From Lachnospiraceae bacterium (GTDB taxonomy: Bacteria > Bacillota > Clostridia > Lachnospirales > Lachnospiraceae), in contig JAAWAR010000127.1 in assembly GCA_022792295.1 (NCBI GenBank), forward strand, positions 1-57,197: a DNA stretch of 57,197 nt, given 5' to 3'. The notes beneath the pieces are model-generated. The model was given only the letters and a program-made list of their open reading frames with translations. It did not search any database and was not told the origin of the DNA. A program made the position numbers and the translations under genes. Below are positions 1-10,631 of the stretch, one piece after another; the stretch's first letter is position 1, and the number at the start of each line of letters is the position of its first letter.

Positions 1-1450
1 CATCCTTTGAAGGGTCCTTCATCCCGAGATGACCGGCCGAAAGTTTGAATGTAAGCGGCAGTGCCAGAATGTTCGGCTCGTTCCCCACATACTTTTTCTT
101 CGCATCCGCAAGTGCTTCCTCGAAAGTAGCCCTCGTCTTTAAGCCCATTCCGCGGGCATAGCCCGGTTCTTTCGCTCCGACGATATAAATCGCGCTCGTA
201 TTCATCTCCGCAATATGTCCGCAGCTCATCATCGAAAAACCATGGAACGGATGGAACGCGTTTGCAAACCGGTATTTCCGAATATAGTCCTCATTTGTGG
301 CAAAAAATTCGCCAAGACGGTTCATATCCGGTAGCTCATTCATCCCGTCGTGCTGGAACCATTCATAACATTCTCTTAAGTAAGGCCAGCGGAAGTCATT
401 GAAAAAGCCGTTGCACAGGCTCGAGCAGATAATCACGCAATGATCACTCATCACACGTTTAAACCGGAGTACCTGCGCAGATAGGGCCTGCATCATCATG
501 ATCGGGTTCGTCCCCATACCGTCGCCGTAATGAAACTTCTGCGGCATCCCAAACACCAGGACATCGTATTTTTTCTCCGCCCAGTGCACATATGTACGCT
601 TGTCCGCGATCTCCCAGGATTTCGGCATCATTATCTTGGCATATCCGGAAAAAATTGCGATCTGCCGGCTCTTGGAATCCAGAACCGCATCACAGCAGAA
701 AAACGGATGGCCCATCGCTTCTTCCATTTTCATGGAGATCTCATCAAATTTATTCCGCATCAGGCTTGTGTTGTTGACCGGCGTAAAGTCATCCCGGTGC
801 ATGACCGCAGGAACATGATGGCTGGCAATGCTTTTCCAGTTGCTGATTCCGGTTGCACTGTGCTTATAGCCGCCGGAGTAGCCGCCGTAAGGATTTCCCT
901 GTACATGGCCGATTAAAATCGGAAGGTCTGCTTCATAGACATATCGGTTCATATAAACCGGATCGCCCCTGTCTGTGAGTCCCAGATCCACCATATGTTC
1001 CTGATCCTCGGAATCATGGCTGATAATCTGGCCGCTGTGCCAGAATTCCTTATAAAGCTCCGGTCCGAAAAGCGCCAGCGCATCCTTATCGGTGCTGCGC
1101 GGATGCAGGCCGTTGGAAATGATAAACAAAATATCCTTCTTTTCGACTCCGGCTCCGTACAGTTCCTCAAGCAGATAACGGACTGCCAGCTTCCTATGGC
1201 TCGTGGGCTGCTCACCGCCCTTGACACGGTCGGGAATGATAAAGACCACCCGGCTTCCCTTTTTTACCAGCTCCTTGACAGGCGGCATGCCGATCGGATG
1301 CGCCAGGCTCTCCCGGTAGGCAGCCTCCAGCTCAGACTCCGGAATAAAATCCGGATCCGCAACGGTAACACCGGGAATAAATGTATCCGTACTGTCCGGC
1401 AGCTCGGCGCCCATAGTCCCCTCTCCATACTCAAATTCAAAGTGTTTCAA
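1..1450 (-). CDS. LarA-like nickel-dependent racemase family protein (3' end cut by window edge)
   Basis: This belongs to the lactate racemase LarA superfamily (DUF2088), enzymes that use a nickel-pincer nucleotide to racemise or epimerise 2-hydroxy acids. The open frame runs unbroken to the window edge. Visible family motifs are IPDRVK (aspartate and arginine of the N-terminal domain), NGLHP (metal-site histidine region) and a glycine-rich SGGYKHSATGI followed by SHH, matching the Lys/His cofactor region of LarA. The frame can begin at ATG 1510. I prefer TTG 1450: GGAGG lies 8 nt upstream, the protein then starts MKHFEFEYGEGT as family members usually do, and a promoter at 1522-1550 would leave ATG 1510 nearly leaderless. 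A LacI regulator is divergent at 1982, so carbohydrate or hydroxy-acid control is likely. No larBCE cofactor genes are visible, so the true substrate is open. Confidence 0.85.
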   Translation of the reverse strand, partial: MKHFEFEYGEGTMGAELPDSTDTFIPGVTVADPDFIPESELEAAYRESLAHPIGMPPVKELVKKGSRVVFIIPDRVKGGEQPTSHRKLAVRYLLEELYGAGVEKKDILFIISNGLHPRSTDKDALALFGPELYKEFWHSGQIISHDSEDQEHMVDLGLTDRGDPVYMNRYVYEADLPILIGHVQGNPYGGYSGGYKHSATGISNWKSIASHHVPAVMHRDDFTPVNNTSLMRNKFDEISMKMEEAMGHPFFCCDAVLDSKSRQIAIFSGYAKIMMPKSWEIADKRTYVHWAEKKYDVLVFGMPQKFHYGDGMGTNPIMMMQALSAQVLRFKRVMSDHCVIICSSLCNGFFNDFRWPYLRECYEWFQHDGMNELPDMNRLGEFFATNEDYIRKYRFANAFHPFHGFSMMSCGHIAEMNTSAIYIVGAKEPGYARGMGLKTRATFEEALADAKKKYVGNEPNILALPLTFKLSAGHLGMKDPSKD

Positions 1451-1521
1451 CTCATATTCCTCCGTCACATTGCATAAGAATACATGCAATTTTGCTTTGT
1501 TTGTTGTCATTTTTCTTCTAC

Positions 1522-1550
1522 ATTATTGCATACTCTCCTGTGAGCGTCAA
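1522..1550 (-). promoter_or_regulatory. Promoter for the LarA-like gene
   Basis: On the minus strand TTGACG (1545-1550) and AATAAT (1522-1527) are separated by 17 bp. Transcription would start near 1515, giving a leader of about 65 nt to the TTG start at 1450. This is the main reason for rejecting ATG 1510 as the start. Confidence 0.55.
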
Positions 1551-1583
1551 CAATTTTGAGTAAAAAATGGCCAATTATTTTCG

Positions 1584-1593
1584 CAAACGTTTG
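1584..1593. promoter_or_regulatory. LacI-family operator-like palindrome
   Basis: CAAACGTTTG is a perfect 10-bp palindrome with the central CG typical of LacI/CcpA-type operators. It sits in the 531-bp gap between the LarA-like gene and the divergent LacI regulator, upstream of the -35 element at 1545-1550. It could be the site of that regulator or a catabolite element. The rest of the gap, about 1600-1970, shows no gene or obvious hairpin; a short direct repeat (TTTTGCGTAATT-like) lies near 1693-1720. Confidence 0.5.
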
Positions 1594-1981
1594 GGTTTTG
1601 TGGCATGATTATTGCGTAAATTGTACATTTTATTGGATTTTTTGAAGATATTCCCTCGTCTATCTGGAAATCCGGTTTGCGTTATTTGCTATTTTTTGCG
1701 TAATTTTGCGTAATTTCCCCTACAAAACTGTCCAAAACGTCTCCGAATGTGCGCCGGGAGCGACGGCTATGCCTTGAAAATCCAACGCGGCAGACGGAAG
1801 TTCGGGCAAGATATTTGGCAAAATGGAGTCGGGTCCGCACAGTAGCTGGAGAAAAAAGAAAGAACGAGATACCGCCGCAAAGGCTGCACTCCCCGCGGCT
1901 TTCACATCTCCACGCAAAAAACGTATACATTTTCTTTCATTTATGATATTCTTGTCTCATACAAAATTTGAGGTGAGTGTT

Positions 1982-2998
1982 ATGGCATTAAAAGATATTG
2001 CGTCTGCATTAGGCATCTCCATTTCCACCGTATCCAGGGTTTTAAACACGGAAAATACATCTGCTGCCAGCAAAGAACTAAAACGAAAAATTTGGGAGGA
2101 AGCCAAAAAGCAGGGCTATATGCCAAATCAGGCCGCACGCCAGCTCCGCGGAAACGGTATACCAAACGCGCCCGAGCCGAGATCCCTGTACTGTGTCTTT
2201 GCCGTCGCCCCTCAGGAATCCAAAGACGATCCCTTCTACACGAAGATTTTAGAAAGCGTTGAACAAGAAGCTTTCAAGCATAACTATATCCTCCAATACA
2301 CCTTTTCTGCCACTGCCCTGGATGTTCCCGGAGCCCTCACACCGATCCTTTCCGCCACGCCCTCGGATTATCTGGTGATCATCGGCCGGTTCAAGCCTGC
2401 ACTTTTAAAACGACTGGAGATATATTTTAAAAAGACCATTTACATCGGCCTCAATATCCTGGATGCCCCCTGCGACCAGATTGTCTGCAACAGCCATGAG
2501 ATCGCCCGGACTGTCGTGCGCTATCTGCATTCTTTGAATCATCGAAACATCGGCTTCATCGGCAGCACGGAGGGACGTCTGCGCGGCTACCGGGAAACGG
2601 TCGCGGAGCTTAAACTCCCCGCAGACAGCCGTTATATCATCGACGACACCGTTCTCTCCATGGAGGGCGGCTATCAGGGTATGCTGCGGCTTTTGGACAA
2701 AGCCCCTGACGTGACTGCCGTCTTCTGTGCGAACGACATGGTCTCGATCGGTGCCTTAAAGGCCTGCCGCGACCGGGGCGTGCGCGTCCCTGACGACATC
2801 TCCTTAATCGGTGTCAACGACGTAGAAAACGTCCAGTATACGGAGCCGATGCTCTCCAGCGTACGCGTCCCGCTCGAGGAGATGGGCAAGATGGCGGTTG
2901 TCATGCTCTTGGACCGCGTAAACGGCGGACATTCCTCTCATGTCACGGTGCAGTTTCCGTACACGATCGTAAAAAGAGGAAGCTGCCGTTCCCTGTAA
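1982..2998 (+). CDS. LacI family transcriptional regulator
   Basis: A 338-residue DNA-binding regulator. The N-terminal helix-turn-helix is classical (MALKDIASALGISISTVSRV, then a hinge near residues 45-60 with AARQLRG). It is followed by a periplasmic-binding-protein-like sensor domain, recognisable by FCANDMVSIGALKA and IPDDISLIGVND-type motifs. The frame stays open upstream to 1823, but ATG 1982 is chosen because GAGGTGA lies just upstream and the HTH begins at its second codon. It is divergent from the LarA-like gene and most likely controls it, with a sugar or hydroxy acid as effector (inference). It converges with mfd, ending 38 bp from the mfd stop. Confidence 0.92.
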   Translation: MALKDIASALGISISTVSRVLNTENTSAASKELKRKIWEEAKKQGYMPNQAARQLRGNGIPNAPEPRSLYCVFAVAPQESKDDPFYTKILESVEQEAFKHNYILQYTFSATALDVPGALTPILSATPSDYLVIIGRFKPALLKRLEIYFKKTIYIGLNILDAPCDQIVCNSHEIARTVVRYLHSLNHRNIGFIGSTEGRLRGYRETVAELKLPADSRYIIDDTVLSMEGGYQGMLRLLDKAPDVTAVFCANDMVSIGALKACRDRGVRVPDDISLIGVNDVENVQYTEPMLSSVRVPLEEMGKMAVVMLLDRVNGGHSSHVTVQFPYTIVKRGSCRSL

Positions 2999-3035
2999 GC
3001 CTTCTCTCCCAAGTGCGGCCCGGGGGAGCCCCACG

Positions 3036-6000
3036 TTACCGTGCAAGCTCCCCCAGCTTTCCCATAAGTTCTTTTGCCATTTGCAGCATGTTCTCACAAT
3101 CTTTATTTCTTCCCTTTTTGTCCCGGTAGAGCAGCATCGGCTTTTCTCCGGAGACAAAGCGCAGTGCGCTCCGGTATTCCCCGACCAACGCCGGGATCCC
3201 GGATACGTCGAGTTTTGCCTTCGGATACAGTTCAATCCGCACCTCATTTTTGTTCACGTTTACCTCCGTCGCATACGCCCGGTGCGCCGCCGCCTTAAGC
3301 TCTGCGGCCAGCAAAAGATTTTCTACCGGCTGCGGAATCTCCCCGAAGCGGTCGATCAGTTCATCCTGCATATCCATATATTCGTCTTCCGTTTCAATCG
3401 CCGAGATTCGCTTGTACACATCAAGCTTTACATACTCGTTCCGAATATAGCTTTCCGGAATAAACGCATCCATATCGCAGTCCACAACCGTCTCAAAGCT
3501 CTCCTCCTCCGGCTTTCCGCCCTTAAGCGCCAAAACCGCCTCGTTTAGCATCTTGCAGTACAGGTCATACCCGACTGCCTCCATATGGCCGTGCTGTTCC
3601 GCTCCCAGGATATTTCCGGCACCGCGGATCTCCAGGTCACGCATGGCGATCCGGATGCCGGAGCCAAGCTCCGTAAATTCCCGAATTGCCTGAAGCCGTT
3701 TTTCAGCATCCTCTCTCAAAAGCTTATCCCTTTTGTACATGAGGAACGCATAGGCGATCCGGTTGGAGCGCCCGATGCGGCCACGGATCTGATAGAGCTG
3801 AGAAAGTCCGAAACGGTCCGCATCCTGGATGATCATCGTATTCGCATTCGGTATATCAAGCCCTGTCTCAATGATTGTCGTCGAGACCAGGACATCAATA
3901 TCCCCGTTTATGAAATCCAGCATGATTTTTTCCAACTCACGCTCCCGCATCTGCCCATGCGCATAGGCCACCGATGCCTGCGGGGCAAGCGATGCCACAT
4001 GTGCGGCCACCTCGTCGATATTGTTTACACGGTTATACACATAATAGACCTGGCCGTTCCGCGCAAGCTCTCTGTGGATGGCCTCACGCACCATCTCGTC
4101 ATTGTACTCCATCACGTACGTCTGGATCGGCACCCGGTCCACCGGCGGCTCCTCCAAAACGCTCATGTCGCGGATTCCGATCAGGCTCATGTGGAGCGTG
4201 CGCGGAATCGGTGTTGCCGTTAATGTCAGAACATCGACATTCTTTTTTAACTGCTTGATCTTTTCCTTATGCGCCACGCCGAAGCGCTGCTCCTCGTCGA
4301 TGATCAGAAGACCCAGATCCTTGAATTCCACATCCTTTGAAAGTATCCGGTGTGTACCGATAACAATGTCCACAAATCCTTTTTTGAGCCCTTCCAGCGT
4401 CTTTTTCACATCGGTCGGTGTGCAGAAGCGTGACAAGAGGTCCACGCGGACCGGAAAATCCTTCATACGCTGAATAAAGGTGTTGTAGTGCTGCTGTGCG
4501 AGGATCGTCGTCGGAACCAGATAGACGGCCTGCCGCCCCTCCTGGATTGCCTTAAAAGCCGCCCGCAGCGCGATTTCCGTCTTCCCGTAGCCCACATCCC
4601 CGCAGATCAGCCGATCCATGATCTTTTTGCTCTCCATATCCCGCTTCGTATCCTCAATGGCGGTCCGCTGATCCTCTGTCTCCTCGTAGGGGAACAGCTC
4701 CTCAAACTCACGCTGCCAGACCGTATCCGGGCCGTACTGAAACCCTTCTGCATCCTGACGCGCCGCATAGAGCTCTACAAGCTCACGCGCAATCTCACGC
4801 ACTGCGGTGCGCACTCTCGTCTTTGTTTTTCCCCATTCGCTTCCGCCGAGGCGGTTCAGCTTCGGCGCCTTCGCATCCGAACCGGCGTACTTTTGTATCC
4901 CGTCAAGGCGCGTCGCCGGCAGGTATAAATTCCCTCCGTCGCCGTATTCTACCTTGATGTAATCCTTGACGACATGGTCGCGCTCGATCTTTTCAATCCC
5001 GCGGTAGATTCCCAGCCCGTGGCTCTCATGGACCACATAATCGCCGACCGAAAGTTCGGAAAAGCTGCTGATTTTCTTTCCCTCATAGTGATAACGCTTT
5101 CGTTTTCTCTGCCGGCGTTCGGCGCCGAACATGTCGCTTTCCGTAATCACGACAAATTTGATCAGCGGATACTCAAACCCCTTGTGGAGTTTCCCGTACG
5201 TCACAAGAATCTCTCCCGGCTTTACCGGCGTGCCGGCGTCCTCGGGGCAGTAGGCACGAAGCTCATATTCCCGCAGGTCCCCTGCCAGGCGGCTGGCCCT
5301 GGTTCGGGAAGCCGACAAAAGCACTACCCGATACCCTTCCCTTTTCCAGCGCGTCAGATCCTTTATAAGCGTCTCAAAGCTGTTCTGGTAGGAATTCACG
5401 CTTTTTCCCGTCAGACTGTACTTTTTTTTCACGGCCATACCAGGCAGTCTCTGGTCAAGACCCGTAAACATCACGCACGCCGGGACCTGGACCGCCGCCA
5501 GCACGGCCTTTGCAGAAAACAAGACATCTGCCTGCCCCGGCAAAAGGCTCCCCTTTTCCAGGCGGTGCAGCATACTCTCACGGAATTCCAGCTCGACGAT
5601 CTCCGCCCTCTCCTTAAGGCGCTGCGGCTCGTCCAGGAAGATCGAAAGTCCGCCCGTCCCTCCTGCGGCTGTCTTCATATAATCCAGAAAAGACGCCGTC
5701 TCCTCGCAGAAATAGCGGATGTATCCGTCCAGCAGGCCTGCGTCTCCTCCCTCACGAAGCGCCTCGCACAGGCCGCCGGCCAGCAGCCGAATCTGACGGG
5801 CCTCCCCGTTTTTCCCCTGCTCTTTAAACGCTTTCTCCTGCTTTTTTCCCTCCGCCTCGATACGAAAGGCTCCCTCGTCTGCCTGCTTTTGTGTCAGCAC
5901 GAGCTCCGAGGCCGGATACAAAACCACGGACTCGAGCTGCTGAACGGAACGCTGGCTCTCCGGGTCAAAAGTGCGGATCGAATCCACCTCGTCATCCCAC

Positions 6001-6581
6001 AGCTCGATTCGAAACGGCAGTTCCTCGGTCAGCGGAAAAATATCAAGGATCCCGCCGCGGACGGAAAACTGCCCCATGCCATCGACCTGGCCGACACGCT
6101 CATAGCCGAGCTGCGTCAAAACTTCCTTCATATTTTCCATATCGAGCGTCTCACCGGCCGCCACGGCCATGCAGGCGTCCTTCAGCATGGTAAGCGGCAG
6201 AAGATGGTCCATCAGGCCGTCTATCGTCGTGACGACGACGCCCCCTTTATCTTCCAGCAGATGCCAAAACACCTGCAGCCTCTGCCTGGTTACGAGATTC
6301 CCGCGGATGTCCGAATTATAAAACAAAAGGTCTCTGGCCGGATACAGCCATGTGTTCTTGTTGAAATAACCGAAATCGTCGTAGAGCTCCTTCGCCCGGG
6401 TATCATCGTATGTCACGACTAACCGCCAGGTCCGGGAGGCGGAGAGCTCATGCATCATATGCACCTTCTGGGAATCTGTCAGGCCGCAGATCTGAACCGG
6501 CCCGCGTTCCCCGTCTATATCCCGCCTGATATCCGTGTATTCCGCCAGCTCTGTCAGCGGATTCGCAAAAACCTCGCTCAT
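3036..6581 (-). CDS. mfd: Transcription-repair coupling factor Mfd
   Basis: A 1181-residue ATP-dependent translocase that removes RNA polymerase stalled at lesions and recruits UvrA, acting on DNA in the cytoplasm. Domains in order: a UvrB-like N-terminal part (about 1-350); an RNA-polymerase interaction domain with [18 protein letters not shown] (about 510-570); a RecG-like helicase core with Walker [10 protein letters not shown] (about 661-669) and DEEQ box (about 761-764); motif [11 protein letters not shown]; and a C-terminal TRCF domain. Length is typical. It starts 2 bp after the pth stop, so the pair is cotranscribed, a common Firmicute order. No truncation is seen. Confidence 0.98.
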   Translation of the reverse strand: MSEVFANPLTELAEYTDIRRDIDGERGPVQICGLTDSQKVHMMHELSASRTWRLVVTYDDTRAKELYDDFGYFNKNTWLYPARDLLFYNSDIRGNLVTRQRLQVFWHLLEDKGGVVVTTIDGLMDHLLPLTMLKDACMAVAAGETLDMENMKEVLTQLGYERVGQVDGMGQFSVRGGILDIFPLTEELPFRIELWDDEVDSIRTFDPESQRSVQQLESVVLYPASELVLTQKQADEGAFRIEAEGKKQEKAFKEQGKNGEARQIRLLAGGLCEALREGGDAGLLDGYIRYFCEETASFLDYMKTAAGGTGGLSIFLDEPQRLKERAEIVELEFRESMLHRLEKGSLLPGQADVLFSAKAVLAAVQVPACVMFTGLDQRLPGMAVKKKYSLTGKSVNSYQNSFETLIKDLTRWKREGYRVVLLSASRTRASRLAGDLREYELRAYCPEDAGTPVKPGEILVTYGKLHKGFEYPLIKFVVITESDMFGAERRQRKRKRYHYEGKKISSFSELSVGDYVVHESHGLGIYRGIEKIERDHVVKDYIKVEYGDGGNLYLPATRLDGIQKYAGSDAKAPKLNRLGGSEWGKTKTRVRTAVREIARELVELYAARQDAEGFQYGPDTVWQREFEELFPYEETEDQRTAIEDTKRDMESKKIMDRLICGDVGYGKTEIALRAAFKAIQEGRQAVYLVPTTILAQQHYNTFIQRMKDFPVRVDLLSRFCTPTDVKKTLEGLKKGFVDIVIGTHRILSKDVEFKDLGLLIIDEEQRFGVAHKEKIKQLKKNVDVLTLTATPIPRTLHMSLIGIRDMSVLEEPPVDRVPIQTYVMEYNDEMVREAIHRELARNGQVYYVYNRVNNIDEVAAHVASLAPQASVAYAHGQMRERELEKIMLDFINGDIDVLVSTTIIETGLDIPNANTMIIQDADRFGLSQLYQIRGRIGRSNRIAYAFLMYKRDKLLREDAEKRLQAIREFTELGSGIRIAMRDLEIRGAGNILGAEQHGHMEAVGYDLYCKMLNEAVLALKGGKPEEESFETVVDCDMDAFIPESYIRNEYVKLDVYKRISAIETEDEYMDMQDELIDRFGEIPQPVENLLLAAELKAAAHRAYATEVNVNKNEVRIELYPKAKLDVSGIPALVGEYRSALRFVSGEKPMLLYRDKKGRNKDCENMLQMAKELMGKLGELAR

Positions 6582-6583
6582 AC

Positions 6584-7159
6584 TCAGTCCTCTGTCTTCT
6601 TTTTATTATGCGTGTTCATCGCAGATTCGATTCCTTCTGTCAGGATCTCACAAACTGCCTCGGCCGCCTCCTTCGAGGCAGTTTCAAGGAGCTTCCTCTC
6701 GCCTTGGCCAAGGCGGCTTAACACATAATCCGCCAGGTCCATTTGCGGCGGCTTCGCACCCACGCCTATCTTGATGCGGGGGAATTCCTGTGTGCCCAGA
6801 TGGGCGATGATACTCTTGATCCCATTGTGTCCCCCGGCGCTCCCCCTGGCACGGATGCGAAGCTGGCCTGGCTCCAGACTGATGTCATCATAGATGACCA
6901 CGACCTGCTTTGGCGAAAGCTTATAATACTCGGCTGCCGCCCGCAGACTTTCACCGCTCACATTCATGTAGGTCTGCGGTTTTAAAAGAATCACCTTCTC
7001 TTTGCCGATCACCGCCCTCCCGCAGAGCGCCTTATGCTTTCTCTCCGAAATATCCGCACCCAGTTTATCTGCCAGTGCATCCAACGCCATGAATCCTACG
7101 TTGTGCCTCGTGTTCTCATATTCTTTCCCCGGATTCCCAAGTCCCGCTATTATATACAT
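6584..7159 (-). CDS. pth: Peptidyl-tRNA hydrolase
   Basis: A 191-residue enzyme that releases peptides from peptidyl-tRNA dropped by ribosomes. Hallmarks are GLGNPGKEYENTRHNVG with the catalytic histidine at residue 19, QTYMNVSG with its substrate-binding asparagine, the VIYDD motif and SAGGHNG. The length matches bacterial Pth (about 185-195). It is the first gene of a pth-mfd pair, with only 2 bp between them. An AAGGGG sequence about 11 nt upstream of the ATG serves as ribosome-binding site. Confidence 0.98.
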   Translation of the reverse strand: MYIIAGLGNPGKEYENTRHNVGFMALDALADKLGADISERKHKALCGRAVIGKEKVILLKPQTYMNVSGESLRAAAEYYKLSPKQVVVIYDDISLEPGQLRIRARGSAGGHNGIKSIIAHLGTQEFPRIKIGVGAKPPQMDLADYVLSRLGQGERKLLETASKEAAEAVCEILTEGIESAMNTHNKKKTED

Positions 7160-7231
7160 ATTCAGGATTGCCCCTTTCTTTCACTGTCATGCACGCCTTT
7201 AAGGGGCCTTTTTCAAGTCCCCTGGGTGTTT

Positions 7232-7260
7232 ATTCTATCAGATTCTTCCCTTTCTTACAA
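7232..7260 (-). promoter_or_regulatory. Promoter for pth-mfd
   Basis: TTGTAA (7255-7260) and TAGAAT (7232-7237) lie 17 bp apart on the minus strand, about 70 bp upstream of the pth start. Matches to sigma-A are reasonable but not perfect. Confidence 0.5.
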
Positions 7261-7293
7261 GAGTGAACCGGGGTGTTTTCCGGCTGACGCGAA

Positions 7294-7340
7294 AACAAAA
7301 AAACGCCCGCGGCGGGAATCATATTCTTCCCGCCGCGGGC
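7294..7340 (-). terminator. Intrinsic terminator after the AbgT gene
   Basis: A perfect 13-bp stem (GCCCGCGGCGGGA at 7305-7317 pairing with 7328-7340) with a 10-nt loop is followed on the minus strand by a T-rich run (GTTTTTTTG). It lies 22 bp past the AbgT stop and isolates that gene from the pth promoter. Confidence 0.92.
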
Positions 7341-7361
7341 TTGTGTATCCTACATTCTTAC

Positions 7362-8909
7362 TTACGCAGCCAAAAACGGCAGAGCCGCCGGTCCGAGCTC
7401 CCAGCCACCGAGCATCCAGATGATCAAAAGAACGGCCCAGGAAGCAATAAAGCCGATACAGTACGGCAGCATGAGCGACCATACGGTGCCGATTCCGGCA
7501 TTCTTTTCATATCTCTGTGCAAAGGTAATCATAACCGCTAAATAGGCCATGACCGGCGAAATGATATTGGTGGAAGAATCCGCCACACGGTAAGCAGCCT
7601 GTGTAAGTTCCGGGCTTAAGCCGAGCTTCATAAACATTGGCACGAAGATCGGAGCCAAGAGTGTCCATTTCGCGGTAGCCGACGCCATTAAAAGGTTCAT
7701 GAACGCGCAGAACAGGATAAAACATAAAATCAAAAGGATGGGGTTTATGTTCATCTTCGAGAGAAAATCCGCGCCTGCGATGGAGATCAGGTTGCCGATA
7801 TTCGTATAGTTAAAATACTTGATGAACTGAGAGGCAACGACTGCCAAGGCCAAGTAACTTCCCATGCTGGACATGGTCTTTCCCATCTCCTTGCAGACAT
7901 CGCGGTGATTATGGAACAAACCGGCCTTCTTCCCGTAGACAACGCCGACAATGAAAAATGCAATCGAAATCAGCGGGGTCACACCGTTCATCAGCGGGCT
8001 TCCCATCAGAAGGCTTCCCGTCTTCTCGTTTCTCAAAAATGAATTCTGCGGGATCGCGCAGGCCACTACAAACACCACGGTCAAAAGCAGGGCGATATTC
8101 GCGCTCTTTAATGCATGGCTCTCTTTATCGCTTAAACTTGTCATACCGGTATCTGCGGCTGCCTCTCCCTCATATTTACCCAGCCTGGGCTCTATAATCT
8201 TTTCCGTCACCAGCGTACCGACTACTGTCAGAAGCAGCGTGGAAACGATCATAAACCACCAGTTTGCGGTTGGGTTCACCACATAATTCGGATCGACGAT
8301 CGCGGCAGCCTCCGTAGAGAGAGCCGCCAACTGCGGGTCAATCGAGGTAACGATCAGGTTTGCGCTGTAGCCGCCGGAAACGCCCGCCATGGTGGCTGCA
8401 AAGCCGGCCAGCGGATGTCTTCCCACAGAATGCATGATCATCATACCGATCGGAACGACAATGACATAGCCCGCGTCGCTGGACACATTCGCCATAATGC
8501 CTAAGAATACCAGCATCGGTGCAATCATTTTAGGCGGCGTGGAAGCCAGCGCCTTCTTTAAAAGTGCCGTGATATAGCCGGATCCATCTGCCATGCCGAT
8601 GCCGACCATCGCAATCAGCACGGTGCCGAGCGGCGCGTAGCTTGTGAAGTTGCTGACCACATTCGTCAGCATCCACGCGATTCCCGAACGTGACAGCAGG
8701 TTTACCACCGTGAAGGTCTTTTCCTCCAGTACTCCCTCCTTGTTCATGACTTCACCAACCACGGATACGCCCATCGTTGAGAGGACCCAGGATAAGAGCA
8801 CTGTAACGATAGCCAGAATCCCGAACATCGCGATCGGATGCGGCAGCTTATTTCCGATCCTCTCAACCGTATCCAAAAACTTAAAGCTTCCTTCTCTTTT
8901 CTTCTCCAT
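7362..8909 (-). CDS. AbgT family transporter (p-aminobenzoyl-glutamate type)
   Basis: A 515-residue polytopic membrane protein of the AbgT family, which moves p-aminobenzoyl-glutamate or, in other members, antibiotics, using an ion gradient. Many hydrophobic segments are evident from about residue 25 to the C-terminus. Family-like stretches include YITALLKK and MANVSSDAGYVIVVPIG. The frame extends to 8999, but ATG 8909 is preferred: GGAGA lies 7 nt upstream and MEKKREGSFKFLDTVERIGNKLPHP is a typical AbgT beginning. It lies 204 bp downstream of pepD in the same direction, suggesting uptake and cleavage of small peptides or amino-acyl conjugates. The substrate is not determined by sequence. Confidence 0.9.
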   Translation of the reverse strand: MEKKREGSFKFLDTVERIGNKLPHPIAMFGILAIVTVLLSWVLSTMGVSVVGEVMNKEGVLEEKTFTVVNLLSRSGIAWMLTNVVSNFTSYAPLGTVLIAMVGIGMADGSGYITALLKKALASTPPKMIAPMLVFLGIMANVSSDAGYVIVVPIGMMIMHSVGRHPLAGFAATMAGVSGGYSANLIVTSIDPQLAALSTEAAAIVDPNYVVNPTANWWFMIVSTLLLTVVGTLVTEKIIEPRLGKYEGEAAADTGMTSLSDKESHALKSANIALLLTVVFVVACAIPQNSFLRNEKTGSLLMGSPLMNGVTPLISIAFFIVGVVYGKKAGLFHNHRDVCKEMGKTMSSMGSYLALAVVASQFIKYFNYTNIGNLISIAGADFLSKMNINPILLILCFILFCAFMNLLMASATAKWTLLAPIFVPMFMKLGLSPELTQAAYRVADSSTNIISPVMAYLAVMITFAQRYEKNAGIGTVWSLMLPYCIGFIASWAVLLIIWMLGGWELGPAALPFLAA

Positions 8910-9113
8910 GCTGTATCTCCTTTTTTGTCTAAGTCCCTCCGGAGCCCCTTCTTGCCCTGCATGCTGACACACCGGATCCGTAAACTGGCTTTTTGCCAAA
9001 AGCGCGCAAATTTTTATGAGATATTCCTAAAATTTACATTGTTTTACTTTGCAGGCTCCCGGCAAAAATCAGTTGCATAGGCGGCGGCAGGGAAGCTTCC
9101 GAGAGCGCCTGCC

Positions 9114-10586
9114 TTATTGAATCTGCTCCAGCACTTTCAGCAAAAGCGCATAAGCCCTTCCGAGAGACGCGATCTCCAGACGCTCCCGGGGCGTGTGTAC
9201 ATCATAATTCCGGATTCCCAAGTTGACCGCTTCCAGTGTTCTCCCCTGCGCCTTAACCTTTCCGACAAACAGTCCCGTCTCAACCTCCGCATGGATAATG
9301 TTGAGCGGCGGCCTGCTGCCTCTTTCCCGCTCCCAGATGTCCTGAATCTGTCCGGGAAAGCCGGCTTTCTTGTCGTATTCCCACGCAGGTGTCCGGCCCT
9401 CATTGTGGTATCCGGCCCCTGTAAGCGCGGCCACACGGCTCATCCGGCGGATAATCTGATCGTGCTCGTACTCACTGTTGCTGCGAACCATCGAAATCAG
9501 CTCAATGCCATCCTCCGTTTCATGGACGATGCCAAGATTGCCGGAACACTTCGTCAGCGTCCGCTCGGTATCCAGATAATTCTGAAGCCCATTGGGAATC
9601 AAATCCAGCAGTGCAAGGACCGCCTGCGTTGTCTCCTTGGACCAGGCAAGCGTAGGCAGCTCTGTCTCACACATATGAAGCGTCATATTCGGATCCGTCT
9701 CACGGTATTCCCTCTTGATCTCCTCCGAAAGCTTTTCGAACGCAGCCTTGGCCTCTTTTGCCTCCGCCATTGGAAGCACCACAACAGCCTCGGCCCAGAA
9801 GGGAATCACGTTCTTTTTGTCCCCGCCCGTGATCTTGGCGAACCTTGCCAGCCCGTTCGGGTCCAGAGCACTCACAATCTCTCCCAGAAGGCGATTCGCA
9901 TTTGCACGACCCTTTATGATCTCAATACCGCTGTGGCCGCTCGTAAGTCCGCCAATTTTAAGGAGGAGAGCCTTCTTCTTATTCTGTTCCTCAATGGCTT
10001 CCTTTTCTCCCCGCACCCGGAAGAAATGCGTCGTGCTTCCGGCACAGGAAACCAGAATGTTGGTATCCTGAGAGTAATCCAGGCCAATCAGATACTTCCC
10101 ATCCACCATAGATGCGTCAAGCGCCTGCGCGCCTCGGCAGCCGATTTCCTCCATCGTCGTAAGGATCACCTGAAGTGCCGGATGAGGTGCTTCCTCATTA
10201 TCAAGGATTGCCAGACAGAGCGCAACTGCATTGCCGTCGTCCGCCCCCAGAGAGGTTCCATCTGCCCGTAAAAATTCTCCGTCGATCACAAGCGGGATCG
10301 GATCCTTCTTAAAATCATGCTCCACACCCGGATTTTTTACACAGACCATATCCATATGGCCCTGTAAAATGACCTTTGGACGATTCTCATAACCGGGCGA
10401 GGCAGGTTTGTCGATCACCACGTTAAGGGCTGCATCCCGCTGTACCTTAAGCCCCCGCTTTTTCGCAAACTCCACAAGGTAATCACTGACTGCCTGCTCG
10501 TCACCGCTGTTCCTCGGAATCCGGGAGATTTCTTCAAAGAAGAAAAACACGTTTTCGGGCTTCAGGTCCTTCAATATCCGTTCCAT
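9114..10586 (-). CDS. pepD: Aminoacyl-histidine dipeptidase (PepD, M20 metallopeptidase)
   Basis: A 490-residue cytosolic M20 dipeptidase of the PepD type, which hydrolyses Xaa-His and other dipeptides using two metal ions. Metal-ligand motifs are visible in order: QGHMDMVC, LGADDGNAVAL, TTMEEIGCRGA, GLDYSQ and near the C-terminus HAEVETG. ATG 10586 is chosen over the longer frame to 10625 because AAAGGAGAGG precedes it by 6 nt and family proteins begin with this segment. It sits behind a consensus promoter (10658-10686) and upstream of an AbgT transporter, so a peptide-use unit is plausible. Confidence 0.93.
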   Translation of the reverse strand: MERILKDLKPENVFFFFEEISRIPRNSGDEQAVSDYLVEFAKKRGLKVQRDAALNVVIDKPASPGYENRPKVILQGHMDMVCVKNPGVEHDFKKDPIPLVIDGEFLRADGTSLGADDGNAVALCLAILDNEEAPHPALQVILTTMEEIGCRGAQALDASMVDGKYLIGLDYSQDTNILVSCAGSTTHFFRVRGEKEAIEEQNKKKALLLKIGGLTSGHSGIEIIKGRANANRLLGEIVSALDPNGLARFAKITGGDKKNVIPFWAEAVVVLPMAEAKEAKAAFEKLSEEIKREYRETDPNMTLHMCETELPTLAWSKETTQAVLALLDLIPNGLQNYLDTERTLTKCSGNLGIVHETEDGIELISMVRSNSEYEHDQIIRRMSRVAALTGAGYHNEGRTPAWEYDKKAGFPGQIQDIWERERGSRPPLNIIHAEVETGLFVGKVKAQGRTLEAVNLGIRNYDVHTPRERLEIASLGRAYALLLKVLEQIQ

Positions 10587-10631
10587 CTCATTCCTCTCCT
10601 TTCTGCAAAAAAAGGTGCTGTACATAGGCTG

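Noticed and set aside
4974-6422. Long plus-strand open frame opposite mfd
   Set aside because: It is a shadow of mfd: biased composition, no ribosome-binding site and no recognisable domain.
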